Assembly: GCF_017792025.1 (NCBI RefSeq)
Contig: NZ_CP046956.1
Coordinates: 3,038,001-3,102,000 of the forward strand
Direction of reading: 5' to 3'
Length of the DNA: 64,000 bases
Source: Sediminibacillus dalangtanensis
GTDB taxonomy: Bacteria > Bacillota > Bacilli > Bacillales > Amphibacillaceae
Of the stretch, positions 20,809 to 29,703 are shown piece by piece (positions within the stretch are counted from its first letter, which is position 1; each line of letters begins with the position of its first letter). Made by a program: the position numbers and the translations under genes. The notes under the pieces are model-generated. The model was not told the origin of the DNA. It saw only the letters and a list, made by a program, of their open reading frames with translations, and ran no database searches.

Positions 20809-21765
20809 CTATCCTCTATTAATGCTCAATAATTCCTCCTCACGCTCTCTAAAGTAACTTGATGTTTGGTTTACTAAAAAGTCCAGTTTTTGTTTATCTG
20901 GTTTTGCATTCATCGCCGGATAAGGATCTCCCCCTGGTCCAAGCGGTTCAGGTGTTACGTACTTTCCCGGCTGATTAAATCCGATCAGATAAAGTGACTT
21001 AATAATCGTATCAATATCCATAAATCCCTCCCCAAGAGCTCCTCGGTTGCTATCGGCCAAATGTAAGTTCACTAATTGATCCCCGGCTTCTAAAATTGCT
21101 TCCCCTATATGTGCTTCCTCTGACTGCATATGATATATATCACCGTTTATATGACCAATGCCTTTATGATTAATTGCCTCAATGTATGATTTCACCTCTC
21201 CAATAGTATGTACAAAACTAACCTCCGCTGCTCTTACCGGTTCTATAGCTGCTTTGATTCCCTTTTCGATAAACAAATTCCCTAAGCCACCAAGTGTTTC
21301 AACACTTCTTTCAAACTCCGTATCATCATAAGCATTAGGACGTCCGACAGCTCCAGGCACAACCAACAAGTAATCACCATTTACCGCATGTGCAAAATCT
21401 AGTTCTCTCTTAATATATTCAATGGCTGCTTGTCTTTTCCCCGGGGCATTGCTAGAAAGATCATTTTCAGCAGAAAACATGCCACAAACACCTGACACTT
21501 TCATGTCATAGTGACGTAGAATATCAAGCGTCTCATCTGTTTTGTAACCAAGATCAGCACCATAATGGTTACCGTGTAATTCAATGTAATCAATACCTGC
21601 GTTTTTTAGTCTTTTTACTGACTCTTCAAGGGACTCCAGACCGAACCCCCAGTTACTCCATGATAAATTCAGCCTGGTTTCCATTTTTTCAGGTCGCTCT
21701 TCCTTCAATCTTTGAAAAGCTTTATTTATTCTTTCCGTTTTAAGTTCGTAGTTTTGTTTTTTCAA
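20809..21765 (-). CDS. Sugar phosphate isomerase/epimerase family TIM barrel
   Basis: The 318-aa soluble protein belongs to the xylose isomerase-like TIM barrel superfamily, which includes ketose 3-epimerases and IolE/IolI-type enzymes. Metal-site candidates are the Glu in DYIELHGNHYG, AAIEPVRAAEV, HINGDIYHMQ and LVNLHLADSNRG. It starts MKKQNYELKTERINKAF after an AGGAGG site. It sits between the ABC binding-protein gene and araD. An epimerase feeding L-ribulose to AraB is one possibility, but the substrate is unknown. Confidence 0.75.
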   Translation of the reverse strand: MKKQNYELKTERINKAFQRLKEERPEKMETRLNLSWSNWGFGLESLEESVKRLKNAGIDYIELHGNHYGADLGYKTDETLDILRHYDMKVSGVCGMFSAENDLSSNAPGKRQAAIEYIKRELDFAHAVNGDYLLVVPGAVGRPNAYDDTEFERSVETLGGLGNLFIEKGIKAAIEPVRAAEVSFVHTIGEVKSYIEAINHKGIGHINGDIYHMQSEEAHIGEAILEAGDQLVNLHLADSNRGALGEGFMDIDTIIKSLYLIGFNQPGKYVTPEPLGPGGDPYPAMNAKPDKQKLDFLVNQTSSYFREREEELLSINRG

Positions 21766-21808
21766 ATTAATTCCTCCTTCACGATTAAGCGTCCAGAAAA
21801 GAAAGAGA

Positions 21809-21856
21809 AAAAGAGCACGGCCAAAAGTATTAAAATTACTAGTAGCCGGCCCTTTT
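21809..21856 (-). terminator. Attenuator-type hairpin after the binding-protein gene
   Basis: On the minus strand AAAAGGGC-CGGC pairs with GCCG-T-GCTCTTTT (one bulge and one G-U), followed by a T/C-rich run. It lies between the abundant binding protein and the downstream enzyme genes and would lower read-through. Confidence 0.55.
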
Positions 21857-21872
21857 CTATTAGATGTTCTAA

Positions 21873-22934
21873 TTAAAAATCAAAGTCAGCTGCATTTTCT
21901 TTTGTGAAGTCAGCCGGAGGTCCCATAATCACCGTTTTTCCATCTTCTTTCACCGTAATTTCTCCAACACCTTCAATTTCCTGTCCATCTTCTGGCATTT
22001 CTCCTTCTGCCAGCATTTTTCCTAATGCAACGGTTAGATAGCCCAATTTACCTGGATCCCAGAGAACAGCGGTATCAAGTGATCCATCTTCGAGAAATGG
22101 AGCAGAATCGGTAGGAAGTGCAGAACCTACTACGGATACTTCATCTTGCAAACCTTCTTCCTGCACTGCTTGTGCTGCACCTAGAGGAGCTGGTGTAGAA
22201 ACAGCCAACACGCCTTTAAGGTCAGGATAAGATTTCAGCAGGTCCAAGGTTTTTTGGTAAGCAACCTGTTGCTTTTCATCTGTAGGAATTTTTTCAGATA
22301 CTATTTCTATTCCAGGATAATTTTCATCGAATTCTTTTTGGGCTGCTTCAATCCACAAATTTAAGTTGGCTGCAGACAGTCCTCCTGTCAAAATGGCTAT
22401 CTCGCCTTCTTCAGTTCCCATTGCTTCTACTAGTTTTTGTGCCATATGGCGTCCGAACTCTTCATCATCAACTTGTTTTACGGAAATATCTACCAATTCT
22501 TTATCCGCCGGAGTGTCCCAGTCCATTACATGAATGCCATCCTCTTTCGCTTTCTTCAATACCGGTTCCACAGAGGCCGGATCATTCGGTGCAACTGCTA
22601 TGACATCGACATTCTTAGAGATAAGATCTTCAATTACTTTTACCTGTGCAGATGCATCTGCTTGTGTCGGACCTGTATAATTAACATTGACTCCTTCCAA
22701 ATCTTCACCAGCTTCATTTGCTCCCGATTCGGAGGCATTGAAGTAAGGAATGCCAACTAATTTAGGCACCACCGCTATATCCAGACCCTCTTCTCCTCCA
22801 GCAGACTCACCTTCTGAGCCTCCTGCTTCAGCTTCTCCCTCGCTATCTGAGCTGCCACTGTTCTCAGCAACACAACCAGCTAAAATACCAACCAACAACA
22901 GAGCAGCAATTAATAACAAATACAACTTCTTCAT
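21873..22934 (-). CDS. CUT2 sugar-binding lipoprotein (RhaS/AI-2-like)
   Basis: This 353-aa exported lipoprotein has lipobox L-A-G-C at residues 18-21, then an acidic Gly/Ser linker. A periplasmic-binding-like domain of the ribose/rhamnose/AI-2 type follows (AVVPKLVGIPYFNAS, ISKNVDVIAVAPNDP, GVLAVSTPAPLGAAQAV, VGSALPTD). It should capture a sugar outside the membrane and deliver it to the two permeases next door. Position in the rha/ara operon suggests rhamnose or a pentose. It has a candidate promoter/cre of its own upstream. Confidence 0.87.
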   Translation of the reverse strand: MKKLYLLLIAALLLVGILAGCVAENSGSSDSEGEAEAGGSEGESAGGEEGLDIAVVPKLVGIPYFNASESGANEAGEDLEGVNVNYTGPTQADASAQVKVIEDLISKNVDVIAVAPNDPASVEPVLKKAKEDGIHVMDWDTPADKELVDISVKQVDDEEFGRHMAQKLVEAMGTEEGEIAILTGGLSAANLNLWIEAAQKEFDENYPGIEIVSEKIPTDEKQQVAYQKTLDLLKSYPDLKGVLAVSTPAPLGAAQAVQEEGLQDEVSVVGSALPTDSAPFLEDGSLDTAVLWDPGKLGYLTVALGKMLAEGEMPEDGQEIEGVGEITVKEDGKTVIMGPPADFTKENAADFDF

Positions 22935-22991
22935 TGTTCATGTCCCCCTTAGTTAATATGATTTAATTTATATTACCTAGAATAATCCAGG

Positions 22992-23021
22992 ATAATATCT
23001 AAATAGCGTAATCGCTTACAA
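22992..23021 (-). promoter_or_regulatory. Internal promoter overlapping a cre-like site
   Basis: On the minus strand TTGTAA (23016-23021), an 18-nt spacer and TATTAT (22992-22997) precede the binding-protein gene. The -35 overlaps TGTAAGCGATTACG (23007-23020), which differs from the cre consensus TGWAANCGNTNWCA only at the last base. CcpA binding here would block the promoter. Confidence 0.55.
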
Positions 23022-23044
23022 TTAATGCCATATATCCATTCGGT

Positions 23045-24007
23045 TTAGGCAGCCTTTTCTGCTTTTCTTGTTTCTGCTACTTTTTTAAATTTATCTGAGA
23101 AGAAATTCATCGCAAGGACTAGAATTAAAATGGCACCTATTACGACGTCAACAAGGGAAGAATGGAAACCTAACAGATTTAACCCGTTGCGTATGAATTG
23201 GAAAATCATGACTGCATAGACAGTACCAATAACCTTTCCATATCCGCCATGTATGTTTGTTCCGCCCAATACAGCTGCTGCCACGGATTGTAGTAGATAA
23301 GATGAACCTAAATCTACTTTGACGGAGTTATAACGAGAGGTCATGATGATAGCAGATATGGCTGCCAGCAAGGAGGCATATAAGTATACCTTCATGAGCA
23401 CTCTGCTGTTTTTCACTCCAGAAAATAATGTGGCGGTTTCATTGCTTCCATACATATACACACTTCTTCCCCAGCTTGTTTTGCTAAGCAATACGGCGGT
23501 AATAATAGCAAATAGGACAAATATAACTATCGAAAGCGGGACAAGCCCCAGGTAATACCCATTGCCTATTAGGCTATATCCATCACTAAATCCTGAAATA
23601 GAATTTCCTTTTGTTATGGCCAAAATAATCCCTTCGAATAAGACCATTGTTCCTAGCGTAACCAAGATGGGAGAAACCCCAATTTTTGATATAACAAAAC
23701 CGTTGAATGCGCCACAAGCTAGTGCAAAAAGTATTGCTACAATGATGGCAGGTAGTATTCCATACCCATTTGTCAGCATCAATGCTGCCCCCACACCAGA
23801 TAGTGCAGCTATATAAGTTATAGAAAGATCGATTCCGCCGGTAACGATTACTACCATCATCGCCAGAGCAATCAGCCCGAATTCTGGCAGTTGAAACATC
23901 ATACTTGTTATATTGTTTGAAGATAAAAATCCAGGGGCTATAAGTGCTAGTATAAAAAATGTTCCAAGAGCGATTAATCCTAAAATACTTTCTTTTGAAA
24001 GTTTCAT
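23045..24007 (-). CDS. CUT2 sugar ABC transporter permease
   Basis: This 320-aa membrane protein of the RbsC/RhaP/RhaQ type has about 8-10 helices. The family signature MVVIVTGGIDLSITYIAALSG is near residues 52-72, and AAAVLGGTNIHGGYGKVIGT is the conserved loop contacting the ATPase. It forms a heterodimer with the adjacent permease (starting 11 nt downstream of its gene). The ABC cassette order is ATPase, permease, permease, binding protein. Confidence 0.9.
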   Translation of the reverse strand: MKLSKESILGLIALGTFFILALIAPGFLSSNNITSMMFQLPEFGLIALAMMVVIVTGGIDLSITYIAALSGVGAALMLTNGYGILPAIIVAILFALACGAFNGFVISKIGVSPILVTLGTMVLFEGIILAITKGNSISGFSDGYSLIGNGYYLGLVPLSIVIFVLFAIITAVLLSKTSWGRSVYMYGSNETATLFSGVKNSRVLMKVYLYASLLAAISAIIMTSRYNSVKVDLGSSYLLQSVAAAVLGGTNIHGGYGKVIGTVYAVMIFQFIRNGLNLLGFHSSLVDVVIGAILILVLAMNFFSDKFKKVAETRKAEKAA

Positions 24008-24018
24008 CCTTGGACCTC

Positions 24019-25002
24019 CTATGCCTCGACTTCTATTTTTGCTAGTTTATCCTGAGATCTCTTGTAGCTTATGTGATCATAAGAAACAGCTATAACGATA
24101 ATTGCGCCAGTAACTACGTTTTGCCAATAGGTATCAATTCTTGCCAATATCATGCCATTTTGCATTATAGCCAGTAACAATACACCCAACAGAGTCCCAT
24201 GAACCGAACCTCTACCGCCATGAATATTCGCTCCGCCTAATACTACTGCAGCAATTACAGTCAGCTCCAGTCCCAGCATGCCGTTAGGATCTACAGCTTT
24301 TGTATAAGCTGTTTGTGCAATTGCTGCGATGCCGGCCAAGACGCCCATATACGCGAAAACAAATAGCTTTACTTTTTTGTAATCAATTCCAACTCTAACG
24401 GACGATTGTGTATTTCCACCTATAGCTAACACAGACCTGCCAATTAATGTGTGCTTCAAAATGTACCAGGTTCCAATCGCTACTATTGCAAGTAAATAAA
24501 TTAAGATTGGTATTGCTAACAATTCATAGTTGGCAAATACCATAAAAGACTTCGGGAAGCTCGTGCTATTAATATAGTTGCCATTGGTGATATATAAAAC
24601 TATTCCTGCAATGATATTCAAGGTTCCGAGTGTCACAACGATTGCCGGTATCTCGATGATAGATACGAGTAAACCATTGACTAATCCCATAACCAAACCA
24701 ATTACAGGTGCTATCAGGAACAATAGTAGAACAGAAATCCAGCTATCCGGCAGATAAGTAAACAGATAGCCAATTGAGACCGCAACCGCAGTAGTCACTG
24801 CTGCCACAGATACGTCGATATCACTGGTAATGATGATTAACGTCATTCCTATTGCCAATATCCCGAGAACTACATTTCCTTCGATTATGTCCAGGAAATT
24901 TCCTATCGTTAAAAATACCGGGCTGACAAAGGATAGAACGGCTCCTATTAAAAGGATTATTGCTAAGATACTTATTTCCTTTTGTTTCAGCAATTCTTTC
25001 AT
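24019..25002 (-). CDS. CUT2 sugar ABC transporter permease
   Basis: The 327-aa partner permease is of the same RbsC-type family. It shows IGMTLIIITSDIDVSVAAVT, VVTLGTLNIIAGIVLYITNG, and the ATPase-contact loop VVLGGANIHGGRGSVHGT. Helices cover most of the protein. It begins 4 nt after the ATPase stop codon, so the two are tightly coupled. Confidence 0.9.
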   Translation of the reverse strand: MKELLKQKEISILAIILLIGAVLSFVSPVFLTIGNFLDIIEGNVVLGILAIGMTLIIITSDIDVSVAAVTTAVAVSIGYLFTYLPDSWISVLLLFLIAPVIGLVMGLVNGLLVSIIEIPAIVVTLGTLNIIAGIVLYITNGNYINSTSFPKSFMVFANYELLAIPILIYLLAIVAIGTWYILKHTLIGRSVLAIGGNTQSSVRVGIDYKKVKLFVFAYMGVLAGIAAIAQTAYTKAVDPNGMLGLELTVIAAVVLGGANIHGGRGSVHGTLLGVLLLAIMQNGMILARIDTYWQNVVTGAIIVIAVSYDHISYKRSQDKLAKIEVEA

Positions 25003-25006
25003 CGTT

Positions 25007-26563
25007 TCATACCCCCTGGCTTACCTGATTTGGTTCATTTAACACTTCAGATGACTCATCCTTTTTCCCCGAATTCAATGCATAACTCATGATTTTTTCC
25101 TGGGTTGCCTCTTTGATACCTAATTCACCGGATATCCTTCCATGTCTCATCACTAAAACTCTGTCACTGACTGCTAAAATTTCCGGAAGTTCGGAGGATA
25201 TCATGATGACGCCAATTCCGTCGTTTGCCAATCTTCTAAGTAATTTATGGATTTCCGTTTTTGCTCCAATATCTATACCATTTGTCGGCTCATCAATAAT
25301 TAGTATTTTAGGTTGTGCGGAAAGCCACTTACCAATTACTACTTTTTGTTGGTTTCCACCAGAGAGCTTCGAGGCCGGTAAATCAGGAAGCGCAGGACGG
25401 ACATCCAGTGACTTAATGTATTGTTCAGCCAGTTGAACTTCAGATTTCCTGTCTATCAACTTCAGCTTATTTCTCATTCTATTAAGGATAGGCAGCGAAA
25501 TATTGTTGATTATAGACTGTTCTAACACTAATCCTTGAGTTTGCCGGGCTTCAGGTATGTAGGCCACACCTTTCTTAACAGCATCTGCTGATGAACGGAT
25601 TTGCACATCATTTCCGTATATCTTCAGTTCACCGCTATCCGGTTTGTTTACTCCAAAAATGGCTTGAGCTAATTCAGTCCGACCCGAACCTACCAACCCG
25701 GTAATCCCCAGAACTTCTCCTTTTTTCAGGGAAAAGGAGATGTCTTTAAAATTTCCTTGTTTAGAAAAGTTGTTAACTTGGAATATTATTTCCCCTGTTT
25801 CAACTTCCTTTTCATTCTTTTCATAAGAAACATCTCTTCCTACCATTAGATTGATCAACTTAGCCTCATCTATCTCTTCTGTTTGATAGGAACCTACATA
25901 CTTGCCATCCCGTAAAACAGTAAATCGATCTGAAACTCTAAATAATTCTTTCAGCTTATGGCTGATAAAGATAATAGAAATCCCTCTGCTGCTTAGCTTA
26001 TCCACAACCTTATACAGCTTCTCTACTTCACTGGACGATAAGGCAGAAGTAGGCTCGTCCATGACAATTAACTTTGCTTCAAAAGCCAATGCTCTCGCTA
26101 TTTCCACAAGCTGTTGTTGTGCAATACTTAAACGCTCTACAGTAGTATTCGGATCAATATCTACCTCCAGCTCTTCAAGTGCTCTTTCCGCTGTTTTTTT
26201 GATGTTTTTCCAGTTTATCTTTTTCCATGGTTTTTTATTGCTGTCCTGGCCAATATAAATGTTTTCTGCTACTGAAAGGTTAGGAAAAAGGCTTAAATCC
26301 TGATAAATTATCGAAACACCTTTTAAAGTTGCATCAATCGGCTTGTTAATCTTCGCTTCTTCTCCTTCGAAGTAAAATTTCGCCCCTGGATCCGGTTTAT
26401 GAATACCTGCCAAAATTTTGATTAAGGTTGATTTCCCTGCGCCATTTTCCCCAATTAAAGCATGGACCTCTCCTTTCTTTACTTCCAGTTCAACATTATC
26501 AAGTGCTTTTACTCCGGGGAATGTCTTGCTAATGTTTTTCATTTGTAAAATATAATCACTCAA
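25007..26563 (-). CDS. CUT2 sugar ABC transporter ATP-binding protein (two NBDs)
   Basis: This 518-aa cytoplasmic ATPase has two nucleotide-binding domains in tandem, as in RbsA/RhaT. Domain 1 has Walker A GENGAGKST (about 37-45), signature LSIAQQQLVEIAR and Walker B LIVMDEPTSAL. Domain 2 has the degenerate Walker A GLVGSGRTE, signature LSGGNQQKVVIGKWL and Walker B ILIIDEPTNGID. It powers uptake by the two adjacent permeases. Confidence 0.92.
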   Translation of the reverse strand: MSDYILQMKNISKTFPGVKALDNVELEVKKGEVHALIGENGAGKSTLIKILAGIHKPDPGAKFYFEGEEAKINKPIDATLKGVSIIYQDLSLFPNLSVAENIYIGQDSNKKPWKKINWKNIKKTAERALEELEVDIDPNTTVERLSIAQQQLVEIARALAFEAKLIVMDEPTSALSSSEVEKLYKVVDKLSSRGISIIFISHKLKELFRVSDRFTVLRDGKYVGSYQTEEIDEAKLINLMVGRDVSYEKNEKEVETGEIIFQVNNFSKQGNFKDISFSLKKGEVLGITGLVGSGRTELAQAIFGVNKPDSGELKIYGNDVQIRSSADAVKKGVAYIPEARQTQGLVLEQSIINNISLPILNRMRNKLKLIDRKSEVQLAEQYIKSLDVRPALPDLPASKLSGGNQQKVVIGKWLSAQPKILIIDEPTNGIDIGAKTEIHKLLRRLANDGIGVIMISSELPEILAVSDRVLVMRHGRISGELGIKEATQEKIMSYALNSGKKDESSEVLNEPNQVSQGV

Positions 26564-26578
26564 CTTGACTACCTCCTT

Positions 26579-27529
26579 TTAGAACGTTTTCTCTTCCAGC
26601 CCGTAATAGGTCAGGCCTCGCTCCTTACAAAAAGCATCTACTTCTTCAAGTGTTGGAATTCCTGATTGTGCGCCTAGCTTCGTAACTTTCAAAGCCCCTA
26701 CAATGGAGGCGAATTTAGCTGCTTCTATAAGGTCATATCCGTCAGAAATCGCACATGCCAGTGCACCAGCAAACGAATCGCCCGCGCCTACAGTATCTAG
26801 CGGGGTCACCGGTATGGATGGCAGGTGCTCCCACTCTCCGTTTTGGTAGACAACGCATCCTTTATCTGCCATCTTTAAAATCGAATTTCTGACACCCATT
26901 TTTTCAAAAGTTCTTCCAGCGTCAACGGCAGTTTCAATATCAATAACATCGATTCCAATCATATGCTTGGTCTCTTGTCTATTCGGCGTAATGACATCAG
27001 CATAATCCAAGGCTTTAACCGTAATCCCTTCAGCAGGAGCAGGATCTAAAATTACATACATCCCTCTTTTCTTAGCGAGCTCCATCGCCCTAATTACAGT
27101 TTCCTGTGGTACCTCCATTTGTACTAGCAACACTTCACTATGTGTCATCTTCGCGAATGCGCTTTCAATATCTTCCGGAAGTAAATCGTCATTAGCACTT
27201 TTTAATACGAGCATGGTATTTTCAGCTGTCTGGTCTATCGTTATGATTGCTGTGCCAGTTGCAAGGACTTGGGATCGTTTTATAAACTCAGTGTTGACTT
27301 TTCGTTCTTTTAAGGTATCCACTAATTTATCCCCATGAAAATCATTGCCTACAGCACCAATTATGCTTACTTGTTTTCCCAATTTAGCAACAGAGGTGGC
27401 TTGGTTTGCCCCTTTTCCCCCAGATAGATAATCTATTTTTTTTCCGAAAATAGTTTCCCCTCTAGAAGGATAGCGGTCTGTTTGAGCAACTATATCAATG
27501 TTGATGCTTCCAACCACGGTTATGCTCAT
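26579..27529 (-). CDS. rbsK: Ribokinase-type PfkB sugar kinase
   Basis: The 316-aa PfkB kinase shows N-terminal VVGSINIDIV, the sugar-binding GGKGANQA motif (about 37-44), and the C-terminal signature DTVGAGDSFAGALA, with the catalytic Asp in GAGDS. It looks most like RbsK, which converts ribose to ribose-5-P. Within this operon another sugar such as a ketohexose is possible. It lies between the rpe-like gene and the ABC ATPase. Confidence 0.85.
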   Translation of the reverse strand: MSITVVGSINIDIVAQTDRYPSRGETIFGKKIDYLSGGKGANQATSVAKLGKQVSIIGAVGNDFHGDKLVDTLKERKVNTEFIKRSQVLATGTAIITIDQTAENTMLVLKSANDDLLPEDIESAFAKMTHSEVLLVQMEVPQETVIRAMELAKKRGMYVILDPAPAEGITVKALDYADVITPNRQETKHMIGIDVIDIETAVDAGRTFEKMGVRNSILKMADKGCVVYQNGEWEHLPSIPVTPLDTVGAGDSFAGALACAISDGYDLIEAAKFASIVGALKVTKLGAQSGIPTLEEVDAFCKERGLTYYGLEEKTF

Positions 27530-27555
27530 CTGATATCATCTCTTTCTATGTTAAG

Positions 27556-28245
27556 TTAGGAATTGGCCAGATTCTTTTCCTCAAAGTCTTGCAAAAATCT
27601 TTGTAAATTCGCTGTTGCATGCTCAAGGGTCTCATTTTTTATAAATAAGCAGGATGTACCGCATACTAGCATTTCTGCTCCTCTTTCCAACACTTCTGGA
27701 ATAATTTCATAGCTGATATTTCCATCCACTTGGATATCAATATTTCTGCCGCTTTCTCTTATCAACTCGTTTAGCATGGAAATTTTTTTTAATGTCATTG
27801 GAATGAACTTTTGACCAGCGAAACCCGGATTCACTGTCATAACCACGATATAATCGACTGTATCCCAGACATACTCCAAACAATTAAGCGGAGTAGCAGG
27901 GTTTAAGGCTACTCCTGCCTTTAAACCTCGATTTTTGATTTTTTGAAGCGTACGCTGTAAATGTATCGTAGCCTCTGCATGAACAGAAACCATATCGCAA
28001 CCAGCATCGGCAAATAAATCTATGTATCTTTCAGGTTCCTCAATCATTAAATGGGCATCAAATAACTTATTAGTATGAGGTCTTAAGTTATCTATCATAT
28101 CTGGTCCCATAGTGAAGTTAGGAACAAATAATCCATCCATAATATCAAAGTGAAAAAAATCTACAGGCGCTTGATCAAGTCTTTTAACTGTATCTTGGAG
28201 TGTGCCCATATCCGCACACATTAATGAAGGACCTATAGCTGCCAT
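27556..28245 (-). CDS. Ribulose-phosphate/allulose-6-phosphate 3-epimerase family
   Basis: This 229-aa TIM-barrel epimerase is first in the operon. It has the metal and acid/base signatures FHFDIMDGLFVPNFTMGP, DAHLMIEEP, VVMTVNPGFAGQKFIP and IQVDGNIS. Housekeeping Rpe interconverts ribulose-5-P and xylulose-5-P. The SLMCADM start and the GFAGQKFIP variant also recall AlsE (allulose-6-P epimerase). Being catabolic-operon encoded, it may be a specialised paralogue. AGGAGGGA lies before the ATG. Confidence 0.82.
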   Translation of the reverse strand: MAAIGPSLMCADMGTLQDTVKRLDQAPVDFFHFDIMDGLFVPNFTMGPDMIDNLRPHTNKLFDAHLMIEEPERYIDLFADAGCDMVSVHAEATIHLQRTLQKIKNRGLKAGVALNPATPLNCLEYVWDTVDYIVVMTVNPGFAGQKFIPMTLKKISMLNELIRESGRNIDIQVDGNISYEIIPEVLERGAEMLVCGTSCLFIKNETLEHATANLQRFLQDFEEKNLANS

Positions 28246-28299
28246 TTTATTCCCTCCTGAACGATCATGAACATGTCGTTGATTGAATTTTTAAATAAT

Positions 28300-28390
28300 T
28301 GTAATCGCATTCATTAACCCGGAAAATTTTTTAACTGTTTTTTATTTAGTTGATTGCATCAATTATAACAAGCGAGGTTTTGTTTTTCAA
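28300..28390 (-). promoter_or_regulatory. Main sugar-operon promoter with cre-like site
   Basis: Minus strand: TTGAAA (28385-28390), exactly 17 nt, TATAAT (28362-28367). Downstream in the leader, TGAATGCGATTACA (28300-28313) matches the cre consensus with one mismatch, a possible roadblock site for CcpA. TGTTGAAAA-type direct repeats upstream (28381-28435) are candidate DeoR operators. Confidence 0.75.
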
Positions 28391-28471
28391 CATTTTTTGT
28401 GGATTATTTAATGATTATTTTTGATTTTCAACATTATCGGAGGTTGAAATGTTGTTAAACCAAAATTAGAT

Positions 28472-28502
28472 AAAAAAAAGAGAAAAGCTAATCGCTTTTC
28501 TC
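28472..28502 (-). terminator. Terminator overlapping the end of the DeoR gene
   Basis: Minus strand GAGAAAAGC / GCTTTTCTC with a 5-nt loop, then T8. The TAG stop codon of the regulator lies in the loop. Confidence 0.88.
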
Positions 28503-29291
28503 TCCAACTATTCCGGTTACTCCCAGATTATTTAATTCTCTTATGGTATTTATCGGTACTTTATTATCTGTAATTAAGTAATCAGCCTCTGTTATATCAC
28601 ATAAACGAAACAGGGATTTTTCTCCGAATTTACTATAATCAGCTAATAAAAATAGCTTCTCTGAGATGGATATCAGCTGCTTTTTCACAAGAGCCTGGTC
28701 TTCATGGATCTCACTGACGCCTCTTTTGAAATCCACTCCTAAACACGAAAAAAAGAATTTATCAACATGATAATCCTGAATTACTCTTTCAGCAAAATTA
28801 CCTACCAACGACATGGAACTTTCCGCAAGATAACCACCAATAAGAATTACTCTTATATCACTTTCTTGTGCAAATTCCAAAGAAACGCCGATCGAATTAG
28901 TTATTACCGTCAGACTTTTTCCTTTAATATACTTGGTCATAATTAATGTCGTTGTACTAGCGTCCATGGCTATAATATCCCCATCTTCTACATAAGAAGC
29001 CGCCTTAGCCGCTATCATTTCTTTTTCCTCAATATTTTTAGCTCTTCGCTTTGGAATCGGTATTTCCGACTTTTGTTCTATTCTAACTGCTCCCCCATGA
29101 ATCCGGTTTAACAATCCCTGTGCTTCTAACTTTTCAAAGTCACGTCTAATTGTTTCCTCACTGACATTAAATTGTTTACTCAAATCGGCAACTCTTAATG
29201 AGCCGCTTTTATCTACCATTTCAGTGATTTTTTGTTGCCTTTCATTAAAAAAGGACAACTTTTCTTTCATATCTTCTGTATAATCAAACAT
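28488..29291 (-). CDS. DeoR-family transcriptional regulator
   Basis: The 267-aa protein has a DeoR winged helix (KQFNVSEETIRRDFEKLEAQG, about 40-60) and a sensor domain (MDASTTTLIMTKYI, VITNSIGVSLEFA, IGGYLAESSMSLVG, ADYSKFG). It is encoded divergently from nothing: it lies just upstream of the sugar operon on the same strand, with its own promoter and terminator. ATG 29291 is chosen over a TTG three codons earlier because AAAGG lies 8 nt before it. It is likely the repressor of the operon that starts at the rpe-like gene. Confidence 0.82.
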   Translation of the reverse strand: MFDYTEDMKEKLSFFNERQQKITEMVDKSGSLRVADLSKQFNVSEETIRRDFEKLEAQGLLNRIHGGAVRIEQKSEIPIPKRRAKNIEEKEMIAAKAASYVEDGDIIAMDASTTTLIMTKYIKGKSLTVITNSIGVSLEFAQESDIRVILIGGYLAESSMSLVGNFAERVIQDYHVDKFFFSCLGVDFKRGVSEIHEDQALVKKQLISISEKLFLLADYSKFGEKSLFRLCDITEADYLITDNKVPINTIRELNNLGVTGIVGEKSD

Positions 29292-29335
29292 TTTACCCAA
29301 CCTTTAGTTTGTATTTTATTAATAATCCCAACTAA

Positions 29336-29363
29336 ATTATATCTAAAAACAACAAAAAATCAA
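29336..29363 (-). promoter_or_regulatory. Promoter of the DeoR gene
   Basis: Minus strand TTGATT (29358-29363), 16 nt, TATAAT (29336-29341). The -35 region contains TTGTTGATTTTTTGTTG, similar to TGTTGAAAA repeats upstream of the operon, which suggests autoregulation. Confidence 0.55.
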
Positions 29364-29651
29364 CAATACAGCGTTGTTTATCGTGGGTTATCTTGTGGTT
29401 TTTAAAATCACTTGTTCAGCTGCTTCAAATAGAAGGATGTGTGTAATGTGAAGAAAGAGAATGAAAATTAGCAATGCAAATAGCCAACCGATTCCACAGG
29501 TACCATTTTCAACATTTCGCGAAGCCTCCTCCCACATCGAAGTAAGCGTTTCAATGTCTAGTGTAAGCATAACAGATATTATACTCCGCATGAATAAATT
29601 AGTTTATAAGATTGAAACCATGTTCCATATTACCGATAATCCACGCAATTC

Positions 29652-29681
29652 AAAAAAGCCCTTCACATGAAGGGCTTTTTT
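29652..29681. terminator. Bidirectional terminator after murR
   Basis: AAAAAAGCCCTTCA and TGAAGGGCTTTTTT form a 14-bp perfect palindrome with T-runs on both strands. It ends the leftward murR operon. The interval 29364-29651 shows only two mutually overlapping weak open frames. Confidence 0.88.
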
Positions 29682-29703
29682 TCTTACAGAAGAGGAAGAG
29701 TAG

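Noticed and set aside
29388..29670. Overlapping 67-codon minus and 69-codon plus frames between deoR and murR
   Set aside because: They are antisense to each other and neither has a convincing ribosome binding site. The minus product has a plausible membrane helix, but the evidence is too weak to call.
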